A stretch of 35,779 nucleotides of DNA from Campylobacterales bacterium (lineage in GTDB: Bacteria; Campylobacterota; Campylobacteria; Campylobacterales; Sulfurimonadaceae). The notes under the pieces are model-generated. The model worked only from the letters and a program-made list of their open reading frames with translations. It ran no database searches and was not told where the DNA came from. A program made the position numbers and the translations under genes. Below are positions 1 to 7,318 of this stretch, piece after piece. The stretch spans positions 1 through 35,779 of the forward strand of contig JACXUG010000006.1 in NCBI GenBank assembly GCA_014764065.1, written 5' to 3'. Each line of letters opens with the position of its first letter. The stretch's first letter is position 1.

Positions 1-95
1 TCATCCCTTCCGACAAATCGCCCAACGGCAAGAACCTGCTGGTCGTCTCCTACGAAGTCAGCGGTTCCACGGTCGTCTACGAGATCGCCGAGTAA
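1..95 (+). CDS. C-terminal end of a choice-of-anchor I type secreted protein (partial)
   Basis: Only the last 30 codons lie in the window, in frame from position 3 to the TAA at 93-95. The peptide contains SPNGKNLLVV and ends SGSTVVYEIAE, which resembles the end of the choice-of-anchor I / alkaline-phosphatase-associated beta-propeller proteins, where a P-x-G-K-x-LLVV-x-x-EVSG-x-x-x-x-YEI tail is typical. Those proteins are extracytoplasmic and their substrates are mostly unknown. The assignment rests on this short tail, so the family is probable and no function can be given. Confidence 0.6.
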   Translation, partial: IPSDKSPNGKNLLVVSYEVSGSTVVYEIAE

Positions 96-107
96 CCCCG
101 CGCGGGG
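96..107. terminator. GC-rich perfect palindrome just after the stop codon
   Basis: CCCCGCGCGGGG is a perfect 12-bp palindrome starting one base after the TAA at 93-95. It could fold into a hairpin at the end of the upstream mRNA. No T-run follows, so it is at best a weak or factor-assisted terminator. Confidence 0.3.
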
Positions 108-163
108 CACTCGCACCGCAATCATCTTCCGGCATTCCTTACAAATAATCCAAAAAAACCTTG

Positions 164-280
164 TTACTTTTTCTGCTTGTTGACAAAGCGGTGATAGAAG
201 CCCTCTTAGCGTAACAATTCTCAGGGAGCTCCCTCTTCGACGATCCTGCCGCGATCGAGGAAGTAGACGAAAAATAGGAT
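164..280 (-). pseudogene. Remnant of the C-terminal tail of an ABC exporter ATPase, with in-frame stops
   Basis: Read on the minus strand from 280 to the TAA at 164-166, one frame gives FLDRGRIVEEGAP, a stop, ELLR, a stop, then EGFYHRFVNKQKK and the final stop. This is the usual end of an ABC exporter nucleotide-binding domain (the DxGRIVEEGTHxELL segment after the H-loop, then a short YxxF tail), interrupted by TGA at 221-223 and TAA at 206-208. Everything upstream (Walker A, signature, Walker B, membrane domain) is missing, and the fragment stops where the REP-like repeat begins at about 278. It is therefore a dead 3' end, probably truncated by insertion or deletion at the repeat. The family call is good; the exported substrate cannot be told. 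Confidence 0.7.
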
Positions 281-391
281 CATAGGGTTCAGGTGATGAT
301 CATAGGGATCAGGTGATAGTGATAGGATTTAATTGGCTATTTTTTATTTAGACTCTTCTAAAAATACTATTACTATCACCTGACCCCCTAT
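278..391. repeat. REP/REPIN-like element: tandem 20-bp units plus an inverted copy
   Basis: Two adjacent 20-bp units at 278-297 and 298-317 differ at one base; each reads GATCATAGGG, then TTCAGGTGAT or ATCAGGTGAT. A third copy in opposite orientation lies at 367-391; its complement contains ATAGGGGG then TCAGGTGATAGTAATAG. The second unit extended to about 325 (TCAGGTGATAGTGATAG) forms a long imperfect inverted repeat with it around an AT-rich spacer of about 41 bp. Paired inverted short repeats with a GGG-TCAGGT core resemble the REP sequences mobilised by IS200-like Y1 transposases (RAYTs). No transposase is present here, so mobility is inferred from form only. Confidence 0.6.
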
Positions 392-425
392 TTCTTTTCT
401 ATTTCTATTTCCTATTTCCTTTTCC

Positions 426-521
426 TACGAGGTCGCCAAGGCTTTCTGCAGCGTTTTCGAAGCGGCAAAGGCCCCCAAAGCGCCCGTACCGTTCGTTATC
501 GTCCTGCTGACCAGGCTCTAA
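426..521 (+). pseudogene. Possible 3' end of a truncated gene, no start codon
   Basis: After the repeat and a T-rich run, an open frame reads YEVAKAFCSVFEAAKAPK and on through VPFVIVLLTRL to the TAA at 519-521. It has no start codon or ribosome site and is open back into the repeat-flanking DNA. A hairpin follows 10 bp after its stop, which suits a genuine gene end on the plus strand. The minus strand over the same bases is also open for about 30 codons, so even the strand is uncertain. I do not recognise the protein. Confidence 0.3.
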
Positions 522-531
522 TCCTCTTTAG

Positions 532-556
532 GCTCCCTGTCGGGAGCGCTCTTTCA
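532..556 (+). terminator. Hairpin terminator after the gene end at 521
   Basis: GCTCCC (532-537) and GGGAGC (542-547) pair around a TGTC loop and are followed by GCTCTTTC and more T-rich DNA on the plus strand. This suits rho-independent termination of plus-strand transcription. On the minus strand the bases after the stem are A-rich, so it is a poor terminator for xth. Confidence 0.45.
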
Positions 557-589
557 AACTCTTTTTCGAACGATAGAACTGTTGATACG

Positions 590-1366
590 CTAGAGGGCGA
601 GGCGGATGCCGACGGGGCAGTGGTCGGAGCCCTCGATGTCCTGGAGGATGAAGGCGTCTTCGAGCACTTCGGTCAGGTCGTCGGAGATGAAGAAGTAGTC
701 GATCCGCCACCCCACGTTCTTCGTGCGGGCGCTGAAGCGGTAGGACCACCAGCTGTACTCCTCCTCGATGTCGCCGTGGACGTAGCGGAAGGTGTCGACG
801 TAGCCGTGCTCGATAAGCTTGTCGATCCAGGCGCGCTCTTCTGGGAGGAAGCCTGACGTCTTCGCGTTGGACTTCGGGTTTTTCAGGTCGATCTCCCGGT
901 GGGCTGTATTGACGTCGCCGCAGATGACGATGCTTTTGCCTTCATCGCGCAGCGCGTCGCAGTAAGTCAGAAATTTCTCGTAAAAGGCCATCTTGTGCGC
1001 CAGGCGCTCTTCGTCTTTCTGCCCGTTGGGGAAGTAGACGTTGAAGAGGGTAAAGTCGTCGTAGTCATGCTGGATGATGCGCCCCTCGTGTTCGTTGTCG
1101 ATGTCGAGGCAGAACTCGAACGACTCGGGCACATAGTGCGAGAAGGTCGCCGTGCCGGAGTACCCTTTGCGTTCGCCGCTGTTGATGGTCAGCGTCGCGT
1201 AGTTGGTGTCGAAGAGGTCGTTGGGGAACTGGGACGCGGTCGCTTTGATCTCCTGGAGACAGAGAATGTCCGGACGGCGTTCATCGACCCATTTGAGTGC
1301 CTGTTTGTTGGCGACGGCGCGGATACCGTTGACGTTCCATGAAAGTATTTCGATTGTATCGGACAT
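590..1366 (-). CDS. xth: Exodeoxyribonuclease III (AP endonuclease)
   Basis: This is a 258-residue protein of the exonuclease III/APE1 branch of the EEP nuclease fold. It cuts DNA at abasic sites and removes blocked 3' ends in base excision repair in the cytoplasm. Visible family motifs are WNVNGIRA (Asn11), LQEIKA (metal-binding Glu39), GDVNTAH (catalytic Asp/Asn), WRIDYFF and the closing SDHCPVG with the catalytic Asp-His pair. Length is normal for the family (250-270). The ATG is preceded by an AAGG ribosome site about 8 bases upstream. It lies 54 bp after sdhE on the same strand and could be read through from that operon; no strong T-tailed terminator separates them. Confidence 0.95.
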   Translation of the reverse strand: MSDTIEILSWNVNGIRAVANKQALKWVDERRPDILCLQEIKATASQFPNDLFDTNYATLTINSGERKGYSGTATFSHYVPESFEFCLDIDNEHEGRIIQHDYDDFTLFNVYFPNGQKDEERLAHKMAFYEKFLTYCDALRDEGKSIVICGDVNTAHREIDLKNPKSNAKTSGFLPEERAWIDKLIEHGYVDTFRYVHGDIEEEYSWWSYRFSARTKNVGWRIDYFFISDDLTEVLEDAFILQDIEGSDHCPVGIRLAL

Positions 1367-1394
1367 AAAATGTACCTTGTGGGAGCAGGGGAGA

Positions 1395-1409
1395 GGCGCG
1401 GGATGCGCC
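1395..1409 (-). terminator. Small GC hairpin between sdhE and xth
   Basis: GGCGC and GCGCC pair around a 5-base loop in the 54-bp gap between the sdhE stop and the xth start. No T-run follows on the minus strand, so it may slow transcription or protect an mRNA end rather than terminate. Confidence 0.25.
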
Positions 1410-1420
1410 CCGTATCGTGG

Positions 1421-2305
1421 TTAGACGAAGTTGACTTTGGAGACGTGGTGCTGGAGCCCGAGTTCGGACGGCGTGCAGCCCAGGGCCAGGCCGACCATCT
1501 GCTGCATGTGCAGGACCGGCATCTTGACGTCGCGGCCGACGGCGTGGGAGGCGTGCTCGTACTGCGTGTCGAGTTTCAGGTGGCACAGCGGGCAGGGGGT
1601 GACCATCCAGTCAGCGTTGGCGTCCATGGCGCCCATGAGCGCTTTACCGGTCAGGACCGCCGCGGTGTGCGGCGCCTGCAGCTCGGCGTGGAAACCGCAG
1701 CACTTGTTCTTCTCCTCGTAGTCGACGTTGACACCACCAAGGGCGATGATGAGCTCGTCGAGGGAGTTTGGGTTGTAGGCATTCTCCGCGCTGTCGTGCG
1801 TCTCGTTCTGCAGTTCGGACGGGCGGATGTTGTGGCAGCCGTAGAACGGTGCGATGTTGAACTGGGAGAGCGGCGTAACGACCTTCTCTTTGATCGTCTC
1901 GAGACCGAAGTCGTCGATCAGGGCGTAGAGGAAGTGGGTGATCTTGGAGGTGCCTTTGTACTCCAGGCCGACTTCCGCCAGTTTTTCGTTGACGCGGGCT
2001 TTGAGCTCCGGGTCGCTGTCGAGGCGGTGTTTCGTCATCGCCGTGTTGAGCTGGCAGGTATTGCAGATGGTGACCATCGTCATGCCGCGGGACTCGGCGT
2101 AGCAGATGTTGCGTGCGTTGAGGACAAGCGACAGGAAATCGTCATAGTCCTGCAGGTGGGACGCGCCGCAGCAGGTCGCTTCGGAAAGCTCTACGAGTTC
2201 GATACCGAGCTTGTCAGCTACGGCGTACGTAGACATCAGCTGCTCCGGCGTACTCTCCTTGGCGGTACATCCTGTAAAGAGGGCGTATGTGAGTTTCTTT
2301 TCCAT
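1421..2305 (-). CDS. sdhE: Type E succinate dehydrogenase/fumarate reductase membrane-anchor subunit (HdrB-like, two CCG domains)
   Basis: This 294-residue subunit belongs to the CCG-domain family shared with heterodisulfide reductase HdrB. It replaces the haem-carrying membrane anchor of classical complex II and links the enzyme to the membrane and the quinone pool in type E enzymes (SdhE, or MfrE in Wolinella). Both cysteine motifs are complete: C13, C45-C46-G, C81, C84 and C157, C202-C203-G, C238, C241. Each could bind a cubane-type cluster as in HdrB. No transmembrane helix is evident, so attachment would be peripheral or through amphipathic helices. It is the third gene of sdhABE, 9 bp after sdhB. 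The alternative name is mfrE; see sdhA for why the cytoplasmic form is preferred. Confidence 0.9.
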   Translation of the reverse strand: MEKKLTYALFTGCTAKESTPEQLMSTYAVADKLGIELVELSEATCCGASHLQDYDDFLSLVLNARNICYAESRGMTMVTICNTCQLNTAMTKHRLDSDPELKARVNEKLAEVGLEYKGTSKITHFLYALIDDFGLETIKEKVVTPLSQFNIAPFYGCHNIRPSELQNETHDSAENAYNPNSLDELIIALGGVNVDYEEKNKCCGFHAELQAPHTAAVLTGKALMGAMDANADWMVTPCPLCHLKLDTQYEHASHAVGRDVKMPVLHMQQMVGLALGCTPSELGLQHHVSKVNFV

Positions 2306-2314
2306 GAGTTATCC

Positions 2315-3295
2315 TTAGAATTTGACCGTTGACGACGATTTGATCAGGGCTTTGACCTCGTCGAGTTTGTCCGATTTCGGCATGTTCCACGGCATAACGA
2401 CTTTGCCGACTTTGAACATTTTGAATCCGACCTTGCCGTGTTTCATAAGCATCGGGAGCGTACCCTCGGAGTAGCGTACGAGTTCCGCTTCGTCCAGGAA
2501 ACCGTGTTTCTTGATGGAGTGCGCGAATCCGACAGCGTGGCGCGTAGCGACGTTGTTGATAGCGCGGCCGTGCTCGAAGATCTGGTTGTGCAGCTTCGTG
2601 ATCTTTTCGATCGGGTTGACCTCTTTGGGACAGACCTCTGCACATTCGAAACACTTGACACAGTCCCAGACCCCTGCGGATGGTGCGTTGATGATGTCGA
2701 TACGCTCGTCGATACCGTTGTCACGGACGTCGGCGTTGAAGCGGTAGGCCTTGGCGAATGCCGCAGGCCCGATGAAGTCGTCGTTGATCTCGATGACCGG
2801 ACAGGAGTAGTGGCAGAGGCCGCACTGGATACAGTAGTCGGAGTCCAGCAGCGCTTCGGCCTGTGCCGGCGTGACCGCACACTCCATCTCCGGGTGCTCC
2901 TCGATGTGGCTGATCAGATAGGGCTCGATCGCTTCATGCTTGACCCAGAAGTCCTCTTTGTCGATGATCATATCCTTGACCGCGCGCTTGATACTGAGCG
3001 GCTCGAGAGTGAGCTCGGTACCGAAGAGTTCGATCAGGTCGTTCATACGCTCTTTACAGGCCAGGACACCTTTGCCGTTGACCTTGATGGCACAGGCTCC
3101 GCAGATCCCGTGGCGACAGCTGCGGCGGTAGCTGAAACTGCCGTCGACTTCCCACTTGATGCGGTTGAGTATGTCGAGGACGACCTCTTCGGAGGTGACC
3201 TCCATCTCGACCTTTTTGTAGTAGGGGAGGTAGTCCGTTTCCGAATTGAAGCGGAAAACGTTGAATGTAATGGTTTGTGTCGTAATCGTTGTCAT
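2315..3295 (-). CDS. sdhB: Succinate dehydrogenase/fumarate reductase iron-sulfur subunit, type E
   Basis: This 326-residue electron-transfer subunit carries an N-terminal plant-type ferredoxin domain with C60, C65, C68 and C80 for a [2Fe-2S] cluster, then two bacterial ferredoxin motifs. The first is C155, C158, C161, C165 (CIQCGLCHYSC). The second is C212, C215, C218, C222 (CVKCFECAEVC). In classical SdhB/FrdB the second motif lacks one cysteine and binds [3Fe-4S]. Here all four are present, as reported for the archaeal type E enzyme of Sulfolobus, so a second [4Fe-4S] is likely. The chain is longer than classical SdhB (about 240) because of the C-terminal extension typical of this class. 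It lies 10 bp after sdhA. Confidence 0.93.
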   Translation of the reverse strand: MTTITTQTITFNVFRFNSETDYLPYYKKVEMEVTSEEVVLDILNRIKWEVDGSFSYRRSCRHGICGACAIKVNGKGVLACKERMNDLIELFGTELTLEPLSIKRAVKDMIIDKEDFWVKHEAIEPYLISHIEEHPEMECAVTPAQAEALLDSDYCIQCGLCHYSCPVIEINDDFIGPAAFAKAYRFNADVRDNGIDERIDIINAPSAGVWDCVKCFECAEVCPKEVNPIEKITKLHNQIFEHGRAINNVATRHAVGFAHSIKKHGFLDEAELVRYSEGTLPMLMKHGKVGFKMFKVGKVVMPWNMPKSDKLDEVKALIKSSSTVKF

Positions 3296-3305
3296 CTTCT
3301 TCCCC

Positions 3306-5018
3306 TTAGTATGTACGCTCTTGCGGATCGAATTTGCCCGGCGTTACAGCCATGTAGTCGAGGCTGATGTCACCGTTTTCGTCCATGTAGGCCATTGTGT
3401 GCTTCATGAAACCTTCGTCATCGCGTGTCGTGTAGTCCTCACGGTAGTGCGCGCCGCGGCTCTCTTTGCGGGCGAGGGCGCTTTCGACGATGAAGAGGGA
3501 GTAGTCGAGCATGTGGCCCAGTTCGATCGCCTCCTGAAGGTCTGTATTGAAGATCTTGGACTTGTCGTCGATGCGGATGTTCGCAAAGCGCTTGCGCAGT
3601 TCCTTGATGATCCCGACCTGCTTGGAGAGGGTCTCTTCCGTACGGAAGACACCGGCGTTGTCCGTCATACTCTGCTGCAGTTCATTGCGCAGGCCCGGTA
3701 CTGTCTCTTTGCCGTTGGACGTGAGGATGCGCTCCATCTCTTCGATCATGGCATCAGCATCGGACTGCTCCGCTTCGCGCAGGGAGAGCTTGTCGATGTC
3801 CGCGACCATGCTCTGGCCGACGTGGCGTCCGAAGAGCAGGGCTTCCAGGACGGAGTTGGCGCCGAGGCGGTTCGCACCGTGAACGCTGACACAGGCACAT
3901 TCGCCCGCCGCGTAGAAGCCTTCGACGAGTTCGTCGTTGTTCTTACGGACGTGTCCGTCGATGTCAACCGGGATGCCGCCCATGGAGTAGTGCGCCGTCG
4001 CGGAGATAAGAATAGGCTCCTTGATCATGTCAAGGCCGAGGAAGGTGATGGCCAGGTCGCGCAGTTCCGGCAGGCGCTCCATGATCTTCTCTTTGCCCAG
4101 GTGCGTCAGGTCGATGTAGACGGCGTCTTTGCGCGGGCCGACCCCGCGCCCTTCGCGGATCTCGTTGATGATGGCGCGGGCGACGACGTCGCGGGAGGCC
4201 AGCTCAAGCTTGTTCGGCGCGTAGCGCTCCATGAAGCGTTCGCCTTCGGAGTTGAGCAGTTTTCCGCCTTCGCCGCGGGCTGCTTCGGAGATAAGGATAC
4301 CGCTGCCCGAAAGGCCTGACGGGTGGAACTGGACGAACTCCATATCTTCGAGCGGCAGGCCGTGGCGTGCAACGATGGAAAGGCCGTCGCCGGTGTTGGC
4401 GTGGGCGTTGGAGCTGATCTTGAACGCGCGGGCGTACCCGCCGGTCGCGAACATGACGGCTTTGGCGTTGAAGATCGCCTTTTCCTGGTTACGAATATTG
4501 AAGGCGACGACACCGCTGACTTTACCGTCTTTATAGATGATGTCGGCGGCATACCATTCGTCAATGAAATTAACGCCGACACGCAATGCCTGCTCGTAGA
4601 TCGTCTGCAGAAGGGTCAGACCTGTACGGTCTTTCGCGAAACAGGCGCGTGGGGAGGATTGGCCTCCAAAGGGGCGCTGGGCGATCTTGCCATCATCGGT
4701 ACGACTGAAGGCCGCTCCCATGTGCTCTGCCCAGCGGATCGTTGACGGTGCTTTCTGACACATCAGCTCGACGGCGTCCTGATCGGCGAGGTAGTCCGCA
4801 CCTTTGACGGTGTCGAATTCGTGCAGCTCGATGCTGTCAGCATCGCTGAGTGCTGCGTTGATACCGCCCTGCGCCGCACCGGAGTGGGAGCGCAGCGGGT
4901 GGAGTTTGGTAATGACGGCGACATTCTTGCCGGCGATCTGCAGCTCTCTGGCAGCCGCTGAACCTGCCAGACCGGAACCGACGATTACCGCATCATAAGT
5001 ATAAATAGGAATACTCAT
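3306..5018 (-). CDS. sdhA: Succinate dehydrogenase/fumarate reductase flavoprotein subunit, type E, no Tat signal
   Basis: This 570-residue catalytic subunit interconverts succinate and fumarate. The Rossmann motif GSGLAG (14-19) and SHSGAAQGG with H45, the expected covalent FAD ligand, stand at the N-terminus. [14 protein letters not shown] and TAHYSMGG carry active-site His and Arg residues, and [12 protein letters not shown] lies in the FAD domain. The protein starts directly at the Rossmann fold, with no twin-arginine signal. That separates it from the periplasmic MfrA of Wolinella and Campylobacter and places the active site in the cytoplasm. The ATG has a GGAAGG ribosome site and a TATAAT box upstream. 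With sdhB and sdhE it forms a complete type E enzyme, which could serve as fumarate reductase in a reductive TCA cycle or as succinate dehydrogenase; sequence does not give the direction. Confidence 0.94.
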   Translation of the reverse strand: MSIPIYTYDAVIVGSGLAGSAAARELQIAGKNVAVITKLHPLRSHSGAAQGGINAALSDADSIELHEFDTVKGADYLADQDAVELMCQKAPSTIRWAEHMGAAFSRTDDGKIAQRPFGGQSSPRACFAKDRTGLTLLQTIYEQALRVGVNFIDEWYAADIIYKDGKVSGVVAFNIRNQEKAIFNAKAVMFATGGYARAFKISSNAHANTGDGLSIVARHGLPLEDMEFVQFHPSGLSGSGILISEAARGEGGKLLNSEGERFMERYAPNKLELASRDVVARAIINEIREGRGVGPRKDAVYIDLTHLGKEKIMERLPELRDLAITFLGLDMIKEPILISATAHYSMGGIPVDIDGHVRKNNDELVEGFYAAGECACVSVHGANRLGANSVLEALLFGRHVGQSMVADIDKLSLREAEQSDADAMIEEMERILTSNGKETVPGLRNELQQSMTDNAGVFRTEETLSKQVGIIKELRKRFANIRIDDKSKIFNTDLQEAIELGHMLDYSLFIVESALARKESRGAHYREDYTTRDDEGFMKHTMAYMDENGDISLDYMAVTPGKFDPQERTY

Positions 5019-5050
5019 AACCTTCCTTCGTAAACGTAAATATTCGTCAG

Positions 5051-5056
5051 ATTATA
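5051..5056 (-). promoter_or_regulatory. -10 box of the sdhABE promoter
   Basis: On the minus strand the context is CGCTATAATCTG, a perfect TATAAT 32 bases upstream of the sdhA start codon. No convincing -35 is seen, as is usual for sigma-70 promoters in this phylum. Transcription would start near 5044 and give a short leader containing the GGAAGG ribosome site. Confidence 0.6.
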
Positions 5057-5130
5057 GCGATTGAAAGGGTAGGTTTCGGTTAAACCATTTGTGGCGGGGA
5101 GCAGAAGAGAAAGGTGTTACAAAACGAACC

Positions 5131-5156
5131 AGAAACCCCCTCAAACAGGGGCTTCT
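5131..5156 (-). terminator. Rho-independent terminator after the GGDEF-like gene
   Basis: AGAAACCCC (5131-5139) pairs with GGGGCTTCT (5148-5156), giving nine pairs with one G-T wobble. It lies just beyond the stop codon of the minus-strand gene ending at 5167 and is followed on that strand by GGTTCGTTTTG. It separates this gene from the sdhABE promoter. Confidence 0.6.
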
Positions 5157-5166
5157 GACGGAAAAT

Positions 5167-6369
5167 TTATAATATTTTCGTATTGTTGCTCATGTCGGAG
5201 ACGCAGTTGCCGCCCTTCTCCTGTGCGATTTTCAGGCGCTCTTTGGCGTTTTTGACGGCATCGTCAAGGGTCTGTGAGGCGGTTTTGGAGGCAAAGCCGC
5301 CGCTCAGCGTGATCGCGAAGGAGTCATGTGGCATTTTGAAACGGTTTTCCTCGATCATCTGGCAGATATGTTTGCACTCCTCCATCGCTTTTTGCTTCTC
5401 CTTGCGCAGGAAGACGGCAATGAACTGTCCACCGTGAATCCGGCCGATCTGGTCATTTTGCATCTTGTGCAGTTTCATGATGGAGGTGATCTTGATCAAA
5501 ATGGGGTCGATGACGCTCTGCGGGAAGTGGTTGGTGAGCTTGGAGTAGTTGTCGATCTCGAAGATACAGACATAGGCTTGCATCTCCTTGGAACCGGACG
5601 GGCGGCGCTCAAACCCGATCTTGACCCCTTCATAATTGGGCAGCTGTGTCACCTCGTCCTTTTTGTAGCCCGACGCGGCAGCTTCACCGCCCTTCTGGCG
5701 CAGTTTCAGGGCGATGCTGTTGATTTCGGTCGTTTTATACTTGACCGTCGTGCGGGTTGCTCCCTCTTGCGGCTGCAGTGCATGGATATCGGCGAGGATC
5801 GTCCTGGCAGCATTGCGGCTGGTGACCATGACGACGAAGCTCCAGAGGAAGAGAAGCGCAATGCTGGCCGCTACGAGCAGACTGTAGTAGTAAAGGACAC
5901 GGTTCTGCAGTTTTGTCAGCGGATAAAAGACGGCGATGTAGTCATCGATTGCATTAAGCATTTCGGCATGTTTGGACGGTGATGCAACGGTGGCGTTGAA
6001 ATAGGCGGCTGTCACGATGCTCAAAGTCCTGGCACGTTCGCGGAGTGCTTTGGTGTATTTGTCGCGCAGTGCGGCTTCTCGGATGATCAGGCTATTGACG
6101 ATCTCGTAAGGCGCTTCGGTGTCGAGCGCATCGATGAGGATCGGCAGGCGACTGAGAACACCGCTGGAGCTAATGCGGGCAAGGGCGGGGTCTTCGCGCT
6201 GCATTTCGCCGAGGGAGCGTACGAGTTTCTCCTGTTCCTCAATATTATCGATCCGTTTATAGGTCGCAAGGGAGCTGGCGAGAAGGAGCCCGCTCAGGAG
6301 GGTGAACAGCATCAGCAGTGTCGCATTGAACTGCACCGAACTCAACAGTTTCTTGACCGATGTCTTCAT
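5167..6369 (-). CDS. Two-TM membrane protein with a degenerate GGDEF domain
   Basis: About 400 residues. A membrane helix at roughly 14-35, an extracytoplasmic region of about 120 residues and a second helix at roughly 157-180 are followed by a linker and a GGDEF-like domain. The domain keeps traces of the fold: TQLPNYEG (for LTGLPN), FEIDNYSKLTN (for the DxDxFKxxND segment), and GGQF at 313-316 in place of GG(D/E)EF. The two acidic signature residues are lost, so diguanylate cyclase activity is unlikely; it may be a c-di-GMP or protein-binding sensor. The frame can be extended to a GTG at 6393, but ATG 6369 has a GGAA ribosome site. It stands alone and diverges from thiL. What the sensor region detects cannot be told. 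Confidence 0.8.
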   Translation of the reverse strand: MKTSVKKLLSSVQFNATLLMLFTLLSGLLLASSLATYKRIDNIEEQEKLVRSLGEMQREDPALARISSSGVLSRLPILIDALDTEAPYEIVNSLIIREAALRDKYTKALRERARTLSIVTAAYFNATVASPSKHAEMLNAIDDYIAVFYPLTKLQNRVLYYYSLLVAASIALLFLWSFVVMVTSRNAARTILADIHALQPQEGATRTTVKYKTTEINSIALKLRQKGGEAAASGYKKDEVTQLPNYEGVKIGFERRPSGSKEMQAYVCIFEIDNYSKLTNHFPQSVIDPILIKITSIMKLHKMQNDQIGRIHGGQFIAVFLRKEKQKAMEECKHICQMIEENRFKMPHDSFAITLSGGFASKTASQTLDDAVKNAKERLKIAQEKGGNCVSDMSNNTKIL

Positions 6370-6467
6370 AACGTTCCGTTTGTGAATTTTCACTAATTTT
6401 AATTGGTCTTTTATTAAGTGCGACTTATGTAGGATCCTGCGTAAAGGCCCCGCAAGCGAGAGTGGAG

Positions 6468-6473
6468 TAAAAT
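6468..6473 (+). promoter_or_regulatory. Candidate -10 box very close to the thiL start
   Basis: GAGTAAAATTC contains TAAAAT ending 12 bases before the thiL ATG at 6486. If used, transcription would begin near 6480 and the mRNA would be almost leaderless. No Shine-Dalgarno sequence lies at normal distance from the ATG. Confidence 0.4.
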
Positions 6474-6485
6474 TCTCCTCTTATT

Positions 6486-7310
6486 ATGGATCTGGAAAAA
6501 CGTTTTATCGTCTCCGTCGCCGCCGCATCCAAACGGATAGGTGACGACGGGGCCGTGGTCGGCTCTTATGTCTATTCGAATGACGCCTTTATCGAAGGGA
6601 CGCATTTCAAGCGTGCCTGGATGAGCCCGCGGCAGATTGCCCACAAGGCCTTCGCCGTCAACATCTCCGACGCTGTGGCGATGAACGCCGTACCGCGCTA
6701 CGCGCTGCTGGCGATCGGTATCCCGCCGTCGATGCGTGTCGACGAGGTGGATGCCCTGGCGGCGGGGTTTGTTGAGGCGGCGGCGGCCTTTGAGTGCGAA
6801 CTTATCGGCGGTGATACCGTCAAGAGCGACCGGCTGATCATTTCGCTGACCATTGTTTCCGAGACGCGCTGTCCGCTGCGCCGCAGCGGGATCAAGCCGG
6901 GAGACCTTCTGGCCTTCACCGGCAGCGTCGGGAAAGCGAAAAAAGAGCTGCAGTATCTGCTAGCGGGTCGCCGGGCGCATGCACAGTCGCATTATGTGCG
7001 GCCGCTGCTGCGCCGTGCGTTCATCGCCGACGTCGCCTCCCACCTGCGGGCAGGGATGGATATTTCCGACGGGATCTATACCGACCTGCAGCGTCTGGCC
7101 GATCTAAACCGGGTCGGCTTTGCGTTTTTGCGTCCCATGAGCAGGGCGGCCGGGTGCAGCGGAGAGGAGTACGAGATGCTTATCGCCTTCGCACCGCGGA
7201 TGCGCAAGCGCGTCGAATACCTTGCGCGCAAGCACCGCACGCCGCTGACCGTTTTCGCACGGGCTGCACGGACCCGTTACAAGAATCCGTGCAAATCACA
7301 CCACTTTTAA
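6486..7310 (+). CDS. thiL: Thiamine-monophosphate kinase
   Basis: This 274-residue enzyme phosphorylates thiamine monophosphate to thiamine diphosphate with ATP in the cytoplasm. Family motifs are IGDDGAVV near the N-terminus, SNDAFIEGTHF (the metal- and ATP-binding D-x-x-VEGxHF box), LIGGDTVKSD and MDISDGIYTDL. The length matches the short Campylobacterota form; E. coli ThiL is about 325. It is the first gene of thiL-truD-psd, with truD starting 8 bases after its stop. No TPP riboswitch is visible upstream. Confidence 0.92.
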   Translation: MDLEKRFIVSVAAASKRIGDDGAVVGSYVYSNDAFIEGTHFKRAWMSPRQIAHKAFAVNISDAVAMNAVPRYALLAIGIPPSMRVDEVDALAAGFVEAAAAFECELIGGDTVKSDRLIISLTIVSETRCPLRRSGIKPGDLLAFTGSVGKAKKELQYLLAGRRAHAQSHYVRPLLRRAFIADVASHLRAGMDISDGIYTDLQRLADLNRVGFAFLRPMSRAAGCSGEEYEMLIAFAPRMRKRVEYLARKHRTPLTVFARAARTRYKNPCKSHHF

Positions 7311-7318
7311 AGAGTATT

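Noticed and set aside
278-317. Two 20-bp units as a start of a CRISPR array
   Set aside because: The units are directly adjacent with no spacers, and a third copy is inverted.
3246-4319. Long plus-strand open frame (357 codons) opposite sdhA
   Set aside because: It is the antisense shadow of the strongly conserved sdhA frame in GC-rich DNA; no ribosome site or recognisable protein.
6414-6485. TPP riboswitch upstream of thiL
   Set aside because: The 70-base gap lacks the CUGAGA and GACC-type core elements and is too short for the element plus a ribosome site.
7154-7318. Upstream extension of truD inside thiL
   Set aside because: The 55 extra codons overlap conserved thiL sequence, while ATG 7319 gives the normal TruD start.
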